Assembly (NCBI GenBank): GCA_016779185.1
Contig: JADHOA010000008.1
Coordinates: forward strand, 1 to 35,182
DNA: 35,182 nt
Reading direction: 5' to 3'
Origin: Rubripirellula sp.
GTDB lineage: Bacteria > Planctomycetota > Planctomycetia > Pirellulales > Pirellulaceae
Positions 10,425-18,867 of the stretch are shown piece after piece. The notes beneath the pieces are model-generated. The model ran no database searches. It was not told the DNA's origin and saw only the letters and a program-made list of their open reading frames with translations. How positions within the stretch are numbered: the first letter of the stretch is position 1; each line of letters starts with the position of its first letter. A program made the translations under genes and the position numbers.

Positions 10425-11933
10425 ATGGGAAAGCCAACTGGATTCAAAGAGTTTGAAAGAAAAAAAGTCGAATGGCGTTTGCCTGTCGTTCGAATCAACG
10501 ACTACGACGAAATTTATACGGAGCCCAAAGAACAGCATCTTCGCGAGCAGGGCGCGAGATGTATGGACTGCGGTGTGCCTTTTTGCCAATCAGTCACCGG
10601 TTGTCCGATTGATAACCTCATTCCTGAGTGGAATGACTTGGTCTACAACAATCGATGGAAAGAAGCGATTGAGCGGCTTCACAAGACCAATAATTTCCCT
10701 GAATTTACAGGGCGTACTTGTCCCGCTCCTTGTGAAGGGTCTTGCGTGCTTGGGATTACGAATCCACCTGTCACCATTAAGAATATTGAAAATGCCATCG
10801 TCGATCGCGCTTGGGCGGAGGGATGGATTAAGCCCAAAATACCCAATCATCGTACCGGTAAGAAAGTTGCAGTTGTTGGGAGCGGCCCCTCTGGGCTTGC
10901 CGCGGCTGACCAACTGAATCAAGCGGGGCATCAAGTCACGGTTTACGAGCGAGCGAACCGTGTGGGTGGATTACTGCAGTACGGTATCCCAAATATGAAG
11001 CTGTCCAAAGAAGCGGTTCAGCGCCGTGTGGATAAAATGACTACAGAGGGAGTCACCTTTGTGACCGATGCCAACGTTGGACAGAATGTCGATCCGAAGC
11101 AGTTAAATGAAGAGAACGATGCAATTTTGTTAGCGTGTGGAGCGACGAAGCCAAGGGATCTTCCTATTGCAAACCGGGAAGCGAAAGGGATTTATTTTGC
11201 AATGGATTTCTTGACCGCAAACACCAAACAAATGGTTCACGGGGACACGATTGGCGATCAATTTATTAGTGCTGAGGGTAAGGATGTCATTGTGATTGGT
11301 GGTGGTGATACCGGTACCGATTGCATCGCAACTAGCCTGAGGCACGGCTGTCGAAGTCTTGTTAATTTTGAACTCCTGCCCAAGCCTCCACAGGATCGAG
11401 CAGACGACAACCCTTGGCCGGAATGGCCTAGGATTTTTCGAGTTGATTACGGCCACGAAGAGAGTTCCGCAAAGTATGGTCGCGACCCACGAGAATTTCA
11501 GGTGCTAAGTAAAGAGTTTCTCGTTGATGATGCGGGCGACGTCAGAGGGATTAAAACCGTTACAGTTCAGTGGACAAGGAAAGATGATGGTGGATGGGCA
11601 ATGGCTGAGGTGCCAGGATCAGAAAAAGAATGGCCGGCTCAACTAATCCTTCTCTCGATGGGATTTGTCGGTCCTGAGCAGTACTTGGTTGATGCACTCG
11701 GTGTCGATGTGGACGAGCGAAGCAATTTTAAAGCCGAGCATGGACGATTTGCGACAAACCTAGAAGGTGTGTTTGCGGCGGGTGACTGTCGTCGGGGGCA
11801 GAGTCTGGTCGTTTGGGCGATAAACGAAGGTCGTGGTGCAGCACGAGCGATCGATTCGTACCTGCAGGGCTCCAGCGATCTACCAGCCCCGGGAATCACT
11901 CAGGGGTCGAGTATGGAAGTTGTCTCGATTTAG
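10425..11933 (+). CDS. gltD: Glutamate synthase small (beta) subunit, NADPH-dependent
   Basis: GltD oxidises NADPH on FAD and passes electrons through 4Fe-4S clusters to GltB. From the ATG at 10425 the protein has 502 residues. The N-terminal cluster-binding cysteines are Cys46, Cys49, Cys54 and Cys60 (C-M-D-C-G-V-P-F-C...G-C-P) with a second set at Cys99, Cys103 and Cys107 ([10 protein letters not shown]). The FAD-binding G-S-G-P-S-G is at 151-156 and the NADPH-binding V-I-G-G-G-D-T-G motif lies near 290. The frame is open further upstream into gltB, but family members begin with G-F-K-E-F shortly after Met, which fits 10425. The gene forms an operon with gltB and ends just before a strong terminator. 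Confidence 0.97.
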   Translation: MGKPTGFKEFERKKVEWRLPVVRINDYDEIYTEPKEQHLREQGARCMDCGVPFCQSVTGCPIDNLIPEWNDLVYNNRWKEAIERLHKTNNFPEFTGRTCPAPCEGSCVLGITNPPVTIKNIENAIVDRAWAEGWIKPKIPNHRTGKKVAVVGSGPSGLAAADQLNQAGHQVTVYERANRVGGLLQYGIPNMKLSKEAVQRRVDKMTTEGVTFVTDANVGQNVDPKQLNEENDAILLACGATKPRDLPIANREAKGIYFAMDFLTANTKQMVHGDTIGDQFISAEGKDVIVIGGGDTGTDCIATSLRHGCRSLVNFELLPKPPQDRADDNPWPEWPRIFRVDYGHEESSAKYGRDPREFQVLSKEFLVDDAGDVRGIKTVTVQWTRKDDGGWAMAEVPGSEKEWPAQLILLSMGFVGPEQYLVDALGVDVDERSNFKAEHGRFATNLEGVFAAGDCRRGQSLVVWAINEGRGAARAIDSYLQGSSDLPAPGITQGSSMEVVSI

Positions 11934-11962
11934 CCTGTGAAGATCTGGAAAAGTAACGCAAC

Positions 11963-11998
11963 AGCCACGACCGATTGGAGGTCGTGGCTTTTTTTATT
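11963..11998 (+). terminator. Intrinsic terminator of gltB-gltD
   Basis: AGCCACGACC at 11963-11972 pairs perfectly over 10 bp with GGTCGTGGCT at 11980-11989 across a 7-base loop, and seven T follow (11989-11995). It starts 30 bases after the gltD stop. This is a textbook rho-independent terminator and marks the end of the glt operon. Confidence 0.95.
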
Positions 11999-12266
11999 AA
12001 CAATCATGTTCTGCCCGTTGGCTTGATTGCTTATTTCACAACCAATGTGTTTTGCTAGCAGCGATGGGATTCATGGGCGACTCGAAGTGGAGCTTCCTTT
12101 TTTTCTAGCTGACATTGACTTGACTTACTGACCTTATCTAACGTCCCAGACTAGAGTTCGTCGGGCGATGTTTTCGCGTCGGCACTGCGGAGTTAGGTTC
12201 AATAACCTAGTTTGAAAGTTCGTTGGCGGGTCGTGTGAGACCTGTGTTCCAGTGAAGGTTGCAAGG
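11999..12266. other. Intergenic region upstream of the Ser/Thr-rich lipoprotein gene
   Basis: After the glt terminator about 270 bases carry no gene. TTGACT occurs twice in tandem at 12115-12125, but no well-spaced -10 box follows, so I do not call a promoter. GAAGG about 8 bases before the ATG at 12267 is a reasonable ribosome binding site for the next gene. Confidence 0.4.
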
Positions 12267-13184
12267 ATGCATAAGAAAACGGTTCAAACGAGACTGCCTA
12301 TTGCGTTAACGCTGTTGGTGACTGGTTTCCTTTTCACCGGATGCCGCAGTTTTCCGGGGTCCAGCTTATTGGGTTGGAATAAAGAACCTTCACCAGAAGT
12401 TTTAGCTAACGCCGGACCGGCAGTTACCTACCCTGCCCCGCCAAACGCAAATGCAACGCCTCAGAGTATCGCATCGGTTGCGGGCGGTACCAATTTGCCC
12501 GATTTGGAGATCGATGACGGCGATTTAATCACTCCGCAATTTACCAATACAGCTTCGGACACATCATTCCAGCACGTTGCGAGCACTGACTCCACCGTCA
12601 CCAATCTAGCTGCAGCTCGTGCAAATGGCTTTGCATCACCCGAGCAGGGCTCGATGGCGAGTGATTCTTATCGCGGTCAGCAGAGCACTTCCGGGGGCGA
12701 AGCGTATGCTTTTGGTGACAGAGCTTTCACACCTAAACCAGCCACCGCAGGTTCTTCGTTTGAGTCGGAATCAACAATGGTGCTTCCGACTGCTAGCAGC
12801 GTCGCTCAGGTAGGATCCAGTAATCTCACCAACGGTTTTACACCACCTTCTACAGTGACGGCGAGCGACCCTGTAATGGCGGGTAACACGACGACTGGGT
12901 TTACGCTTCCTACTGACTCTCCATCGTTTGCTAGGATTGAACCATCTTCAAGCAGTACCAGCGGTCCGACTAGTGAAGTCGCCGCAGCAAATTCCTCAAT
13001 CGTGGATTACACAACTGCAAGTCGGTCGAGTGATTTTGCGTCGTCTACCACGGATCAGATTCTCCCGCCAACGGAACCGGTTTCTGAATCGCCAGCCGGG
13101 TATTCTCCGGGTAGTACTGCTTCACGCGTGTCTTATCCAACGAGTACTTCAACACCCACTACCAGCGGTTCTTTTTTCCGGTAG
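12267..13184 (+). CDS. Putative lipoprotein with Ser/Thr-rich low-complexity body
   Basis: I do not recognise a family. From the ATG at 12267 the protein has 305 residues. It opens with basic residues, a hydrophobic stretch and a lipobox ending L-F-T-G-C, so Cys26 would be lipidated after signal peptidase II cleavage. The remaining 280 residues or so are dominated by Ser, Thr, Ala, Pro and Gly, with no cysteine and no visible enzyme motif, and end in S-G-S-F-F-R. This resembles a disordered or surface-exposed envelope protein. A GTG at 12252 in frame would add five residues, but the ATG has the better-spaced ribosome binding site. The gene stands alone between the glt terminator and convergent pyrK. 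Lipoprotein call is good; role is unknown. Confidence 0.75.
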   Translation: MHKKTVQTRLPIALTLLVTGFLFTGCRSFPGSSLLGWNKEPSPEVLANAGPAVTYPAPPNANATPQSIASVAGGTNLPDLEIDDGDLITPQFTNTASDTSFQHVASTDSTVTNLAAARANGFASPEQGSMASDSYRGQQSTSGGEAYAFGDRAFTPKPATAGSSFESESTMVLPTASSVAQVGSSNLTNGFTPPSTVTASDPVMAGNTTTGFTLPTDSPSFARIEPSSSSTSGPTSEVAAANSSIVDYTTASRSSDFASSTTDQILPPTEPVSESPAGYSPGSTASRVSYPTSTSTPTTSGSFFR

Positions 13185-13315
13185 ACACGCACAGTTCAAA
13201 ATGGAGCTGGTTCTTAATCGCGAGTGAAGGTCGAACGGCAGTGACTGACCATCTCTCTGCTCTGAATCCATTTTTTGAGAAACGAGTTTTGCGGTAATAT
13301 CAGTTTGTGGTTCGA

Positions 13316-14194
13316 TCACCAGCAAATCTTTTCTGAATCGAAGATGGGGCCCTCAACGCAGGTGCGTTTGTAATCCCATTGCTCTGGCCCATCTTGTTTG
13401 ACTTTTGCCACGCATGAGAAGCAGATGCCGATACCACACGCCATTGGTGTTTCCATCGATACCTGACAGTCGACATTAGCTGACTCGCAAATCTCTGCGA
13501 CTTTTTCCATCATGATCTCTGGGCCGCAAGTGACAACTCTCACGCGAACTTCGCTGGCCATTGCACTTAATTTCTCGGCCAGAACCTCGGGCACTAGTTT
13601 TTGTTCCCCTTCTGATCCGTCATCGGTGCACAGGTGAACGTCAAAGCCTGCATCGGTAAAATCAGATACCCCCGCAAGAAGCCCTTTGCGTCTAGCGCCA
13701 TAAATCAACGTGACTTGATCGCTCCAACCGTTCTTGCGATTTGGTGAGCCAAATGTTTGTGACCCGAGCGCTTCGCGGCCAAGCAACAGCATCGGGGTTT
13801 GTCCAATACCTCCTGCCACCATGACCAGGTGGTCGCACTCACGGTTCGAAAAGCCATTACCTAGTGGTCCCCAAACGGTAACTTTGGTTTGGAGCGGAAG
13901 ACTTGCCAACGCAGATGTCATGGCTCCCTTACGAAGATAAACCAAGTCAATCCATTTTGGTTTTCCGGATTCCTCATTGATAACGTCGTAAACCGCCAGC
14001 GCCCTACCAATGAGTGGAGCATCGGTGTGGCTCAGCCGAATCATGACGAATTGGCCAGGAACGACTTGTGAAGCGATCTCAGGAGCATCCACGCGAAGCA
14101 GGAAAGTGTCTTCGGCAATCTTTTCGTTACGTACTAGTGGAGATTCGACTTGATGCATCGAATCAGCGTAATAATCTGCGTGTAATTTTGACAT
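13316..14194 (-). CDS. pyrK: Dihydroorotate dehydrogenase electron transfer subunit (PyrK-like) iron-sulfur flavoprotein
   Basis: PyrK passes electrons from the type 1B dihydroorotate dehydrogenase PyrD to NAD+ in pyrimidine synthesis. The 292-residue protein is a ferredoxin-NADP reductase-like module: V-P-G-Q-F-V-M-I at about 45-52, the FAD motif G-R-A-L-A-V-Y near 63-69, W-G-P-L-G-N-G-F at 108-115 and the nucleotide motif V-A-G-G-I-G-Q-T-P at 126-134. The C-terminal 2Fe-2S ligands are Cys253, Cys258, Cys261 and Cys279. The ATG at 14194 shares its A with the TGA of the upstream rluB-like gene (TGATG), so translation is probably coupled. No pyrD lies in the window, so a related role, such as a sulfide dehydrogenase-type subunit, cannot be excluded. 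Confidence 0.85.
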   Translation of the reverse strand: MSKLHADYYADSMHQVESPLVRNEKIAEDTFLLRVDAPEIASQVVPGQFVMIRLSHTDAPLIGRALAVYDVINEESGKPKWIDLVYLRKGAMTSALASLPLQTKVTVWGPLGNGFSNRECDHLVMVAGGIGQTPMLLLGREALGSQTFGSPNRKNGWSDQVTLIYGARRKGLLAGVSDFTDAGFDVHLCTDDGSEGEQKLVPEVLAEKLSAMASEVRVRVVTCGPEIMMEKVAEICESANVDCQVSMETPMACGIGICFSCVAKVKQDGPEQWDYKRTCVEGPIFDSEKICW

Positions 14195-15372
14195 CAAGAT
14201 TTACGTCGTTGCTTCGGGGTGCGTTTGGTTGAGCCTTTGGGAGTCCCACTACGACTACTTTTTCCGCGGCTCGATTTATTCTGATGATTGGTTGCTCGTT
14301 TGCTGGAACGCGTTTCATCGGATGAACGGTTTTTGCGATTTTGATCTTTTGATTGACGTCGTTCGCGATTGTCGGAATCTCCGCCAATCACGGTGCCTAC
14401 TGGGTTCGATTCCTTTGCGCCAAGTAGGAAGGTCGAGCGAGTTCCTCTCGGGTTGGCTAATCGTTTTGTACCACCGCTTTTTGATGGCCCGGTTTTCTTG
14501 CGACCACCGCCCTGCCCTCTCGCTGTGATCTTGCTTCCTCGCTTCTTTGCTCCCACACTTTTTTTCATTGGCGAGTCTGCGGCGGTCTGTTCAGCGATCT
14601 CGACGGATCTCCACAGCTTATCCACTTCTTGTGTACTGAGGAGCCGATAGGCTCCTTGCGGCAGATCTCCTAGTTTCAAGGGACCAACCGCGATTCTCCT
14701 GAGGGTTTGCACTTTGTGCCCCAATCTTGCGAGGATCCGCCGGATTTCCCGATTCTTTCCTTCGCGAAGAATGATCTCCATTTCGGTTGCACGGCTGCGG
14801 GTTTTTAAAAGTTTTGCACCTTCAACTTTTACGAAGCCCTCGGCAATGTAGATGCCTTGTCGCATCTTTTTCATTGACTCGAAATCAACCTTCCCAGCGA
14901 CCGTAACTCGGTAAACTTTCCGCACCCCAAACTTTGGGTGGGTGAGTTTTTGTGAAAGCTCACCGTCGTTGGTCAATAGTAGCAGTCCTTCACTCGATCG
15001 ATCGAGGCGGCCCACTGGGAATACTCGTTCACTCGGAGGAACAAGATCAATGACTCGGGGGCGACCTTGTGGATCTCGGTTCGTCGTCACGAAACCGACA
15101 GGCTTATTCACGGCGTAATAGACTAGCTTTTGTTTCTTTAATAAAACTCCGTCGACTTTCACCTTCTGCGTTTTCGGGTCAACGACTGAGCCTAATTGGG
15201 TCACGATTGAACCATCGATCTCGACTCGTCCCGTTTCAATTAGGTCTTCGCATTGCCGTCGACTGCCAAAGCCTGCAGATGCAAGTAATCGCTGTAATCG
15301 AATGGGATGCTCGCTGGCTGCTTGGCGTTTAATGCGGTTGCTTGTGCGTTTGGACGCGGACTTAGGTGCCAT
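14194..15372 (-). CDS. rluB: Pseudouridine synthase, RsuA/RluB family, with long basic tail
   Basis: The family converts uridine to pseudouridine in ribosomal RNA; RluB acts on 23S rRNA. An N-terminal S4 RNA-binding domain is at about 23-75 (R-L-Q-R-L-L-A-S-A-G-F-G-S-R-R). The catalytic domain begins Y-Y-A-V-N-K-P and carries G-R-L-D-R-S-S-E-G-L-L-L-L-T-N-D, with catalytic Asp124. The motif G-K-N-R-E-I-R-R-I-L follows near 210. From about residue 260 to 392 the protein is a low-complexity tail rich in Lys, Arg, Ser and Gly. E. coli RluB also has a basic tail, but RsuA and RluE do not. The sequence alone does not settle RluB versus RluE or RsuA. It is the first gene of a two-gene unit with pyrK. 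Confidence 0.9.
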   Translation of the reverse strand: MAPKSASKRTSNRIKRQAASEHPIRLQRLLASAGFGSRRQCEDLIETGRVEIDGSIVTQLGSVVDPKTQKVKVDGVLLKKQKLVYYAVNKPVGFVTTNRDPQGRPRVIDLVPPSERVFPVGRLDRSSEGLLLLTNDGELSQKLTHPKFGVRKVYRVTVAGKVDFESMKKMRQGIYIAEGFVKVEGAKLLKTRSRATEMEIILREGKNREIRRILARLGHKVQTLRRIAVGPLKLGDLPQGAYRLLSTQEVDKLWRSVEIAEQTAADSPMKKSVGAKKRGSKITARGQGGGRKKTGPSKSGGTKRLANPRGTRSTFLLGAKESNPVGTVIGGDSDNRERRQSKDQNRKNRSSDETRSSKRATNHQNKSSRGKSSRSGTPKGSTKRTPKQRRKS

Positions 15373-15658
15373 AGTGGTCTCAGCTGTACCGGAAGCGACA
15401 GAATGTCTCTACAGAATACTAGCGATTGGTTTCCAGCGGCAGACGTCACTTCCCTGATCTTTCGAAAATCCACGTCTGCTGGCCAATGGATTCGCGACTG
15501 AATGGCTAGCTGTTTCTGCTTCAGGTTTGGGGTTCTGAGTTGTGGAGGTCGCTAACGCCTGCAGAGAGAACCGATTCAGAAAATGGGAGCTAGCCGATGA
15601 TTCGCTCACCCGTTTACGAGATGAGAAAGCCCAATATCAGAAATACAACCCACTAAAG
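15373..15658. other. Intergenic region upstream of the rluB-pyrK unit
   Basis: This 286-base stretch has no gene that I can support. It contains the long imperfect hairpin at 15425-15487 and an 8-bp inverted repeat, GGCTAGCT at 15504-15511 with AGCTAGCC at 15588-15595. It should hold the promoter for rluB and the end of the small lipoprotein transcript. Confidence 0.45.
15425..15487. repeat. Long imperfect inverted repeat (16 paired bases, two bulges)
   Basis: The right arm at 15472-15487, ACGTCTGCTGGCCAAT, pairs in full with three blocks on the left: AGACGT at 15441-15446, CCAGC at 15433-15437 and ATTGG at 15425-15429, separated by 3-base bulges. The loop has 25 bases (15447-15471). It lies about 55 bases upstream of the rluB start. 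No T-run follows on either strand, so it is not an ordinary terminator; a leader RNA structure or protein-binding dyad is possible. Confidence 0.45.
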
Positions 15659-15922
15659 TTAACGCCCCAGCCAAGGCATTTGGTCGGGAACGATCCGATT
15701 GCGAACCGCTTCTGGTAGAGGTTGTTGGTAGCTTGGTGGGCGTGAGGCAGCATCATAGGGACCGATGTCATTCTGCGGAAACGGATCATGGACCACAGCG
15801 TCGGCTTGTTGTTGATTCATTGGTCCTGCCGGCGGTAGCAATTGCGTGCCTCGGCAACCCGTGATCAAGAAAGGTACTAGAGAGGCTGTGATTAGCAGTA
15901 ATCTCGGAGTAAAACTCGTCAT
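15659..15922 (-). CDS. Small putative lipoprotein (87 aa)
   Basis: I do not recognise the family. The protein starts M-T-S-F-T-P-R, then has a hydrophobic stretch and the lipobox L-I-T-G-C, so Cys23 would be lipidated. The mature part is 65 residues, proline- and glutamine-rich (Q-Q-Q-A-D-A, P-P-S-Y-Q-Q-P-L-P), with no cysteine besides the lipid anchor. Size and composition fit a small anchored envelope protein. It lies between manA upstream and rluB downstream on the same strand, with gaps of about 300 bases on each side, so it is probably transcribed alone. Confidence 0.7.
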   Translation of the reverse strand: MTSFTPRLLLITASLVPFLITGCRGTQLLPPAGPMNQQQADAVVHDPFPQNDIGPYDAASRPPSYQQPLPEAVRNRIVPDQMPWLGR

Positions 15923-16225
15923 GTGATGCTGCTTTGACGGGGAACGGGATAGTCTTGCAAAGGTTATCGATTTACCTGTTCGTTTGCCAAGACGAATCTA
16001 GTTGCTATTCAGTTATCCACTAATGATTCTCATCAGATTTAATCGACGGATTCAGCAATTCACCCCGCGATTATTAAAAATCGATCGTTCATTTCAACCT
16101 CCAATCATCACGTTGTGCTCATCCGATTCATCGTTTCGGAATGCATCACGAAGTGGTGATTCGAAAAATAACGCCCCTGGCTTTACCGATAATCCTAGCT
16201 CTCGAAGATCACCCAAGCTCAATCG
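15923..16225. other. Intergenic region between manA and the small lipoprotein gene
   Basis: This 303-base, relatively AT-rich stretch has no recognisable gene. A short dyad, ATCAC at 16145-16149 with GTGAT at 16156-16160, is too weak to call a terminator. A 75-codon plus-strand frame here has no conserved look and is not called. Confidence 0.45.
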
Positions 16226-17191
16226 CTAGGAGGGAGGGTGCATCTCCATTAAGACGCTTCCCGGAGTAAGGCAAACGCTGACTTTTTGCATCGCAGCGGG
16301 TAGCAACACTGATTGTCCAGTAGGTAGGTGATGTTCTTGCCCATCATATCGAAGGGTTGCCGCGCCCTTGGGAACACTTAGGAGATGAAATCGGTCGTCA
16401 CCTCCAACCTGTTCTTCGCCTGCGGTCAGGAGATTTAAAACAAACTTGTCACAGCGAACCATTTGTTGCCAATCCGAGAAGTCTTTTTTAGCGGATCGCG
16501 GAATGATGGGGCCTCGATTGAAGTCCGTAACTTCTAAGCTTTTTTGAATATGTAATTCACGGGAATTTCCCTCCCCGTCGACTCGGTTCCAATCATAGAG
16601 TCGGAATGTCGTGTCGCTGGATTGTTGAATTTCAGCAACCAATAAACCTGCCCCAAGCGCATGAACTGTCCCGGCAGGAATGTAAATGACATCTCCCGCA
16701 TCAGGGTGAAAGGCGTGGAGGACTTTCTCTGCTTCGCCATTTTCAAGAGCTTCTACAAGATCCCGTTTAGTCACACCGCTCTTTAGGCCAGCGTATACCA
16801 AGCTCTCAGGTTCACTTTCAACGATGTACCAAGCTTCTGTCTTTCCGAGGTCTGGCGGTACCATTCGAAGTGCGTACGAGTCATCCGGATGAACCTGAAC
16901 GGATAAGACTCGATTACAGTCCAAATATTTCAGCAATAGCGGGAAATCTGTGGGCTGTTGATTTACACCGAATATGAAGGTTTTGTCGGCTGTAATGATC
17001 TGCTTGAGCGTCTGTCCCCCAAGCTCTCCATTACAGACGACGCTTTGGTCGGCTCCATGGTCAACGATTTCCCAGCTCTCGGCGTAATCCTCGGCAGAAC
17101 CAAGTTTTTTGTTGAGCTTCGTCTCCAGTCGTCTTCCGCCCCAGATCGTTTGCTTGAGAAGGGGTTCAAATTCGAGCGGGTAGGCCTGCAT
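16226..17191 (-). CDS. manA: Mannose-6-phosphate isomerase (type I, short bacterial form)
   Basis: The zinc enzyme interconverts mannose 6-phosphate and fructose 6-phosphate, feeding GDP-mannose for glycans or mannose breakdown. The protein has 321 residues, the size of the Bacillus-type short form rather than the longer E. coli ManA. It opens with the family start Y-P-L-E-F-E-P and T-I-W-G-G-R. The zinc ligands are visible as Gln99 and His101 (S-V-Q-V-H-P-D-D), Glu119 (G-K-T-E-A-W-Y) and His177 (P-A-G-T-V-H-A-L-G). The motif R-L-Y-D-W-N-R follows in the cupin domain. It is divergent from tatC across a 452-base gap and has no close co-directional partner. Confidence 0.94.
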   Translation of the reverse strand: MQAYPLEFEPLLKQTIWGGRRLETKLNKKLGSAEDYAESWEIVDHGADQSVVCNGELGGQTLKQIITADKTFIFGVNQQPTDFPLLLKYLDCNRVLSVQVHPDDSYALRMVPPDLGKTEAWYIVESEPESLVYAGLKSGVTKRDLVEALENGEAEKVLHAFHPDAGDVIYIPAGTVHALGAGLLVAEIQQSSDTTFRLYDWNRVDGEGNSRELHIQKSLEVTDFNRGPIIPRSAKKDFSDWQQMVRCDKFVLNLLTAGEEQVGGDDRFHLLSVPKGAATLRYDGQEHHLPTGQSVLLPAAMQKVSVCLTPGSVLMEMHPPS

Positions 17192-17643
17192 GGTGTCGTC
17201 TTCTGGGATTCGTCGTTAGGGATTCTCAGTTGAGTGTAGTGGTTTTTCGGCGAAGGGTATCGACCGTCTTCATTTTGCACTATCGAGCGATCTCTTCACT
17301 GCGAAATCGAAGCGTTTAAGTACACTGTAGGCAATTCCAAGTCTTCGAATTATCTTGTGGATCTCCTTTTCTCGCAAAAAATCAATATCGGATCATTAAG
17401 CAATTGGTTCCGCCCATTGCATTTTGCGTTGGAATAATCGGAGAAGCCCCCACCACGGTATCCTGTGAATCAGTTTTTTATTCAAGTGTCAGAGGTTCGT
17501 GGACGTGACGCCAACGGTGGGCCGACAACAAAAAGAGAGTGTCGAGGTTTGGATGTGCTTACTCGGAAGCAAGCTTTTCAGAGTCAAGTGACATAGCACC
17601 GTTTGTGACTAGCGATCTCAATTAGATGTTTTGAGGGTATCCA
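17192..17643. other. Intergenic region between divergent manA and tatC
   Basis: This 452-base region must contain the promoters of both genes, but I cannot assign any clear -35/-10 pair. No tatA-like small gene is present, although tatA often lies beside tatC. A good ribosome binding site, TGAGGG, precedes the tatC GTG by about 7 bases. Confidence 0.5.
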
Positions 17644-18867
17644 GTGGACCGATTGGCTCAGCCAAAAGATGACCTGTTTGAAAACTCGACGATGACCTTC
17701 CGGGAGCATCTCGATGAACTTCGTCACAGTTTGGTTCGGGCCGTTTTGTGGTTGGCCGCCGGATTGGTGATCGGATTGCTGTTCGCCGACCGGGTGGTGC
17801 TATTCGTTCAGTCGCCACTTCAGACCGCGATTCGCGAATACATGGCAGATCGTGACCTCTTTCGACTTGGTTACGATCCAATGGATCCCGCAAATGCTCC
17901 CCTCAAAGAATTCTTGGCGACGAACGCCTTGGTTTGGGAAATCATTTATGACGTACCAGACGAATATCAAACCTTAACCATGGACTCGCTAGTTCTCTCT
18001 AGCAATGTGAATGATCCAGCGTCTGCGGCAGGTACGGTTGAAGCCACTGTCAAATCTGGAGTGGATTCGAATCTTTCGGAAGCTAACAGCAAGGAAAAAA
18101 GCCAACCGAAGGTTGAAACGGACAGTGCTTCGGAAGACCGAAATCCAGAGGCTGATTCAATTCTCGAGAAGTTGAATTTCACACAGGGATCAATCAAGCC
18201 GGTTGAGATGGCAAAGTTGTTGCAATCGCTTCCCGACCCCAGTGTTTTAAAACCAAAGGTTCAGTTGCGGCAGAATAAGACCGGCTTGAGTTCTTTGAAG
18301 ATGGAAGAACCGTTCATGATCTGGGTGAAAGCCGGTTTGATTGTGGGTGCGGTATTAGCATCGCCAATGATCTTTTATCATCTATGGAGCTTTATTGCCT
18401 CTGGCTTGCACGCTCACGAACGACGGTATGTTTATATCTACCTGCCACTTAGCGTATTGCTTTTTTCTTCGGGTGTAGTCTTAGCGTTTTTTGTCGTGCT
18501 TAACTACGTCTTGACGTTCCTACTTGCTTTTAATGGTAGTTTGGATGTCGCTATCGAGCCACGTTTAACCTATTACGTCAACTTCGTATTGCTTCTACCT
18601 CTAGGTTTCGGAATCGCCTTTCAGTTGCCGCTTGTCATGTTGTTTTTGCAGCGGATTGGCTTGTTCGAGACTGAGGCTTATGTATCCAGTTGGCGGCTCG
18701 CTGTTTTGGTGATTTTTCTCGTCTCGATGATTTTGACTCCCGCTGACGTCACCAGTATGTTTGCGATGGCCGTACCTCTCGTGTTCCTGTACGGCTTGGG
18801 GATTTTGATGTGCAAGTTCATCCCCAGAGGGCGGGGCTTAGGTACCGCAGCTTACGACCCGGCCTAG
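17644..18867 (+). CDS. tatC: Twin-arginine translocase subunit TatC with enlarged first periplasmic loop
   Basis: TatC is the membrane receptor for twin-arginine signal peptides on folded proteins. The N-terminal motif F-R-E-H-L-D-E-L-R (Glu25) precedes the first membrane segment at about 32-48. The conserved block E-P-F-M-I-W-V-K-A-G at 222-231, the P-M-I-F-Y-H-L-W-S-F-I motif, and H-E-R-R (Glu259, equivalent to E. coli Glu103) follow, then four more membrane segments to about 388. The protein has 407 residues against about 250 normally. The extra length, about 150 residues between 62 and 215, lies in the first periplasmic loop and is Ser/Glu/Lys-rich with a predicted unstructured centre. 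The GTG start at 17644 has TGAGGG ahead of it; the in-frame ATG at 17692 would also keep the HLDELR motif. The stop shares CTAG with the convergent ligase gene. Confidence 0.93.
   Translation: MDRLAQPKDDLFENSTMTFREHLDELRHSLVRAVLWLAAGLVIGLLFADRVVLFVQSPLQTAIREYMADRDLFRLGYDPMDPANAPLKEFLATNALVWEIIYDVPDEYQTLTMDSLVLSSNVNDPASAAGTVEATVKSGVDSNLSEANSKEKSQPKVETDSASEDRNPEADSILEKLNFTQGSIKPVEMAKLLQSLPDPSVLKPKVQLRQNKTGLSSLKMEEPFMIWVKAGLIVGAVLASPMIFYHLWSFIASGLHAHERRYVYIYLPLSVLLFSSGVVLAFFVVLNYVLTFLLAFNGSLDVAIEPRLTYYVNFVLLLPLGFGIAFQLPLVMLFLQRIGLFETEAYVSSWRLAVLVIFLVSMILTPADVTSMFAMAVPLVFLYGLGILMCKFIPRGRGLGTAAYDPA

Noticed and set aside
14400-14415. GGTTCGATTCC, resembling a tRNA T-loop
   Set aside because: No acceptor, D-arm or anticodon arm can be formed around it and it lies inside the conserved rluB-like coding frame.
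15504-15595. 8-bp inverted repeat GGCTAGCT/AGCTAGCC separated by 76 bases
   Set aside because: An 8-bp repeat at this distance is expected by chance about once in an interval this size.
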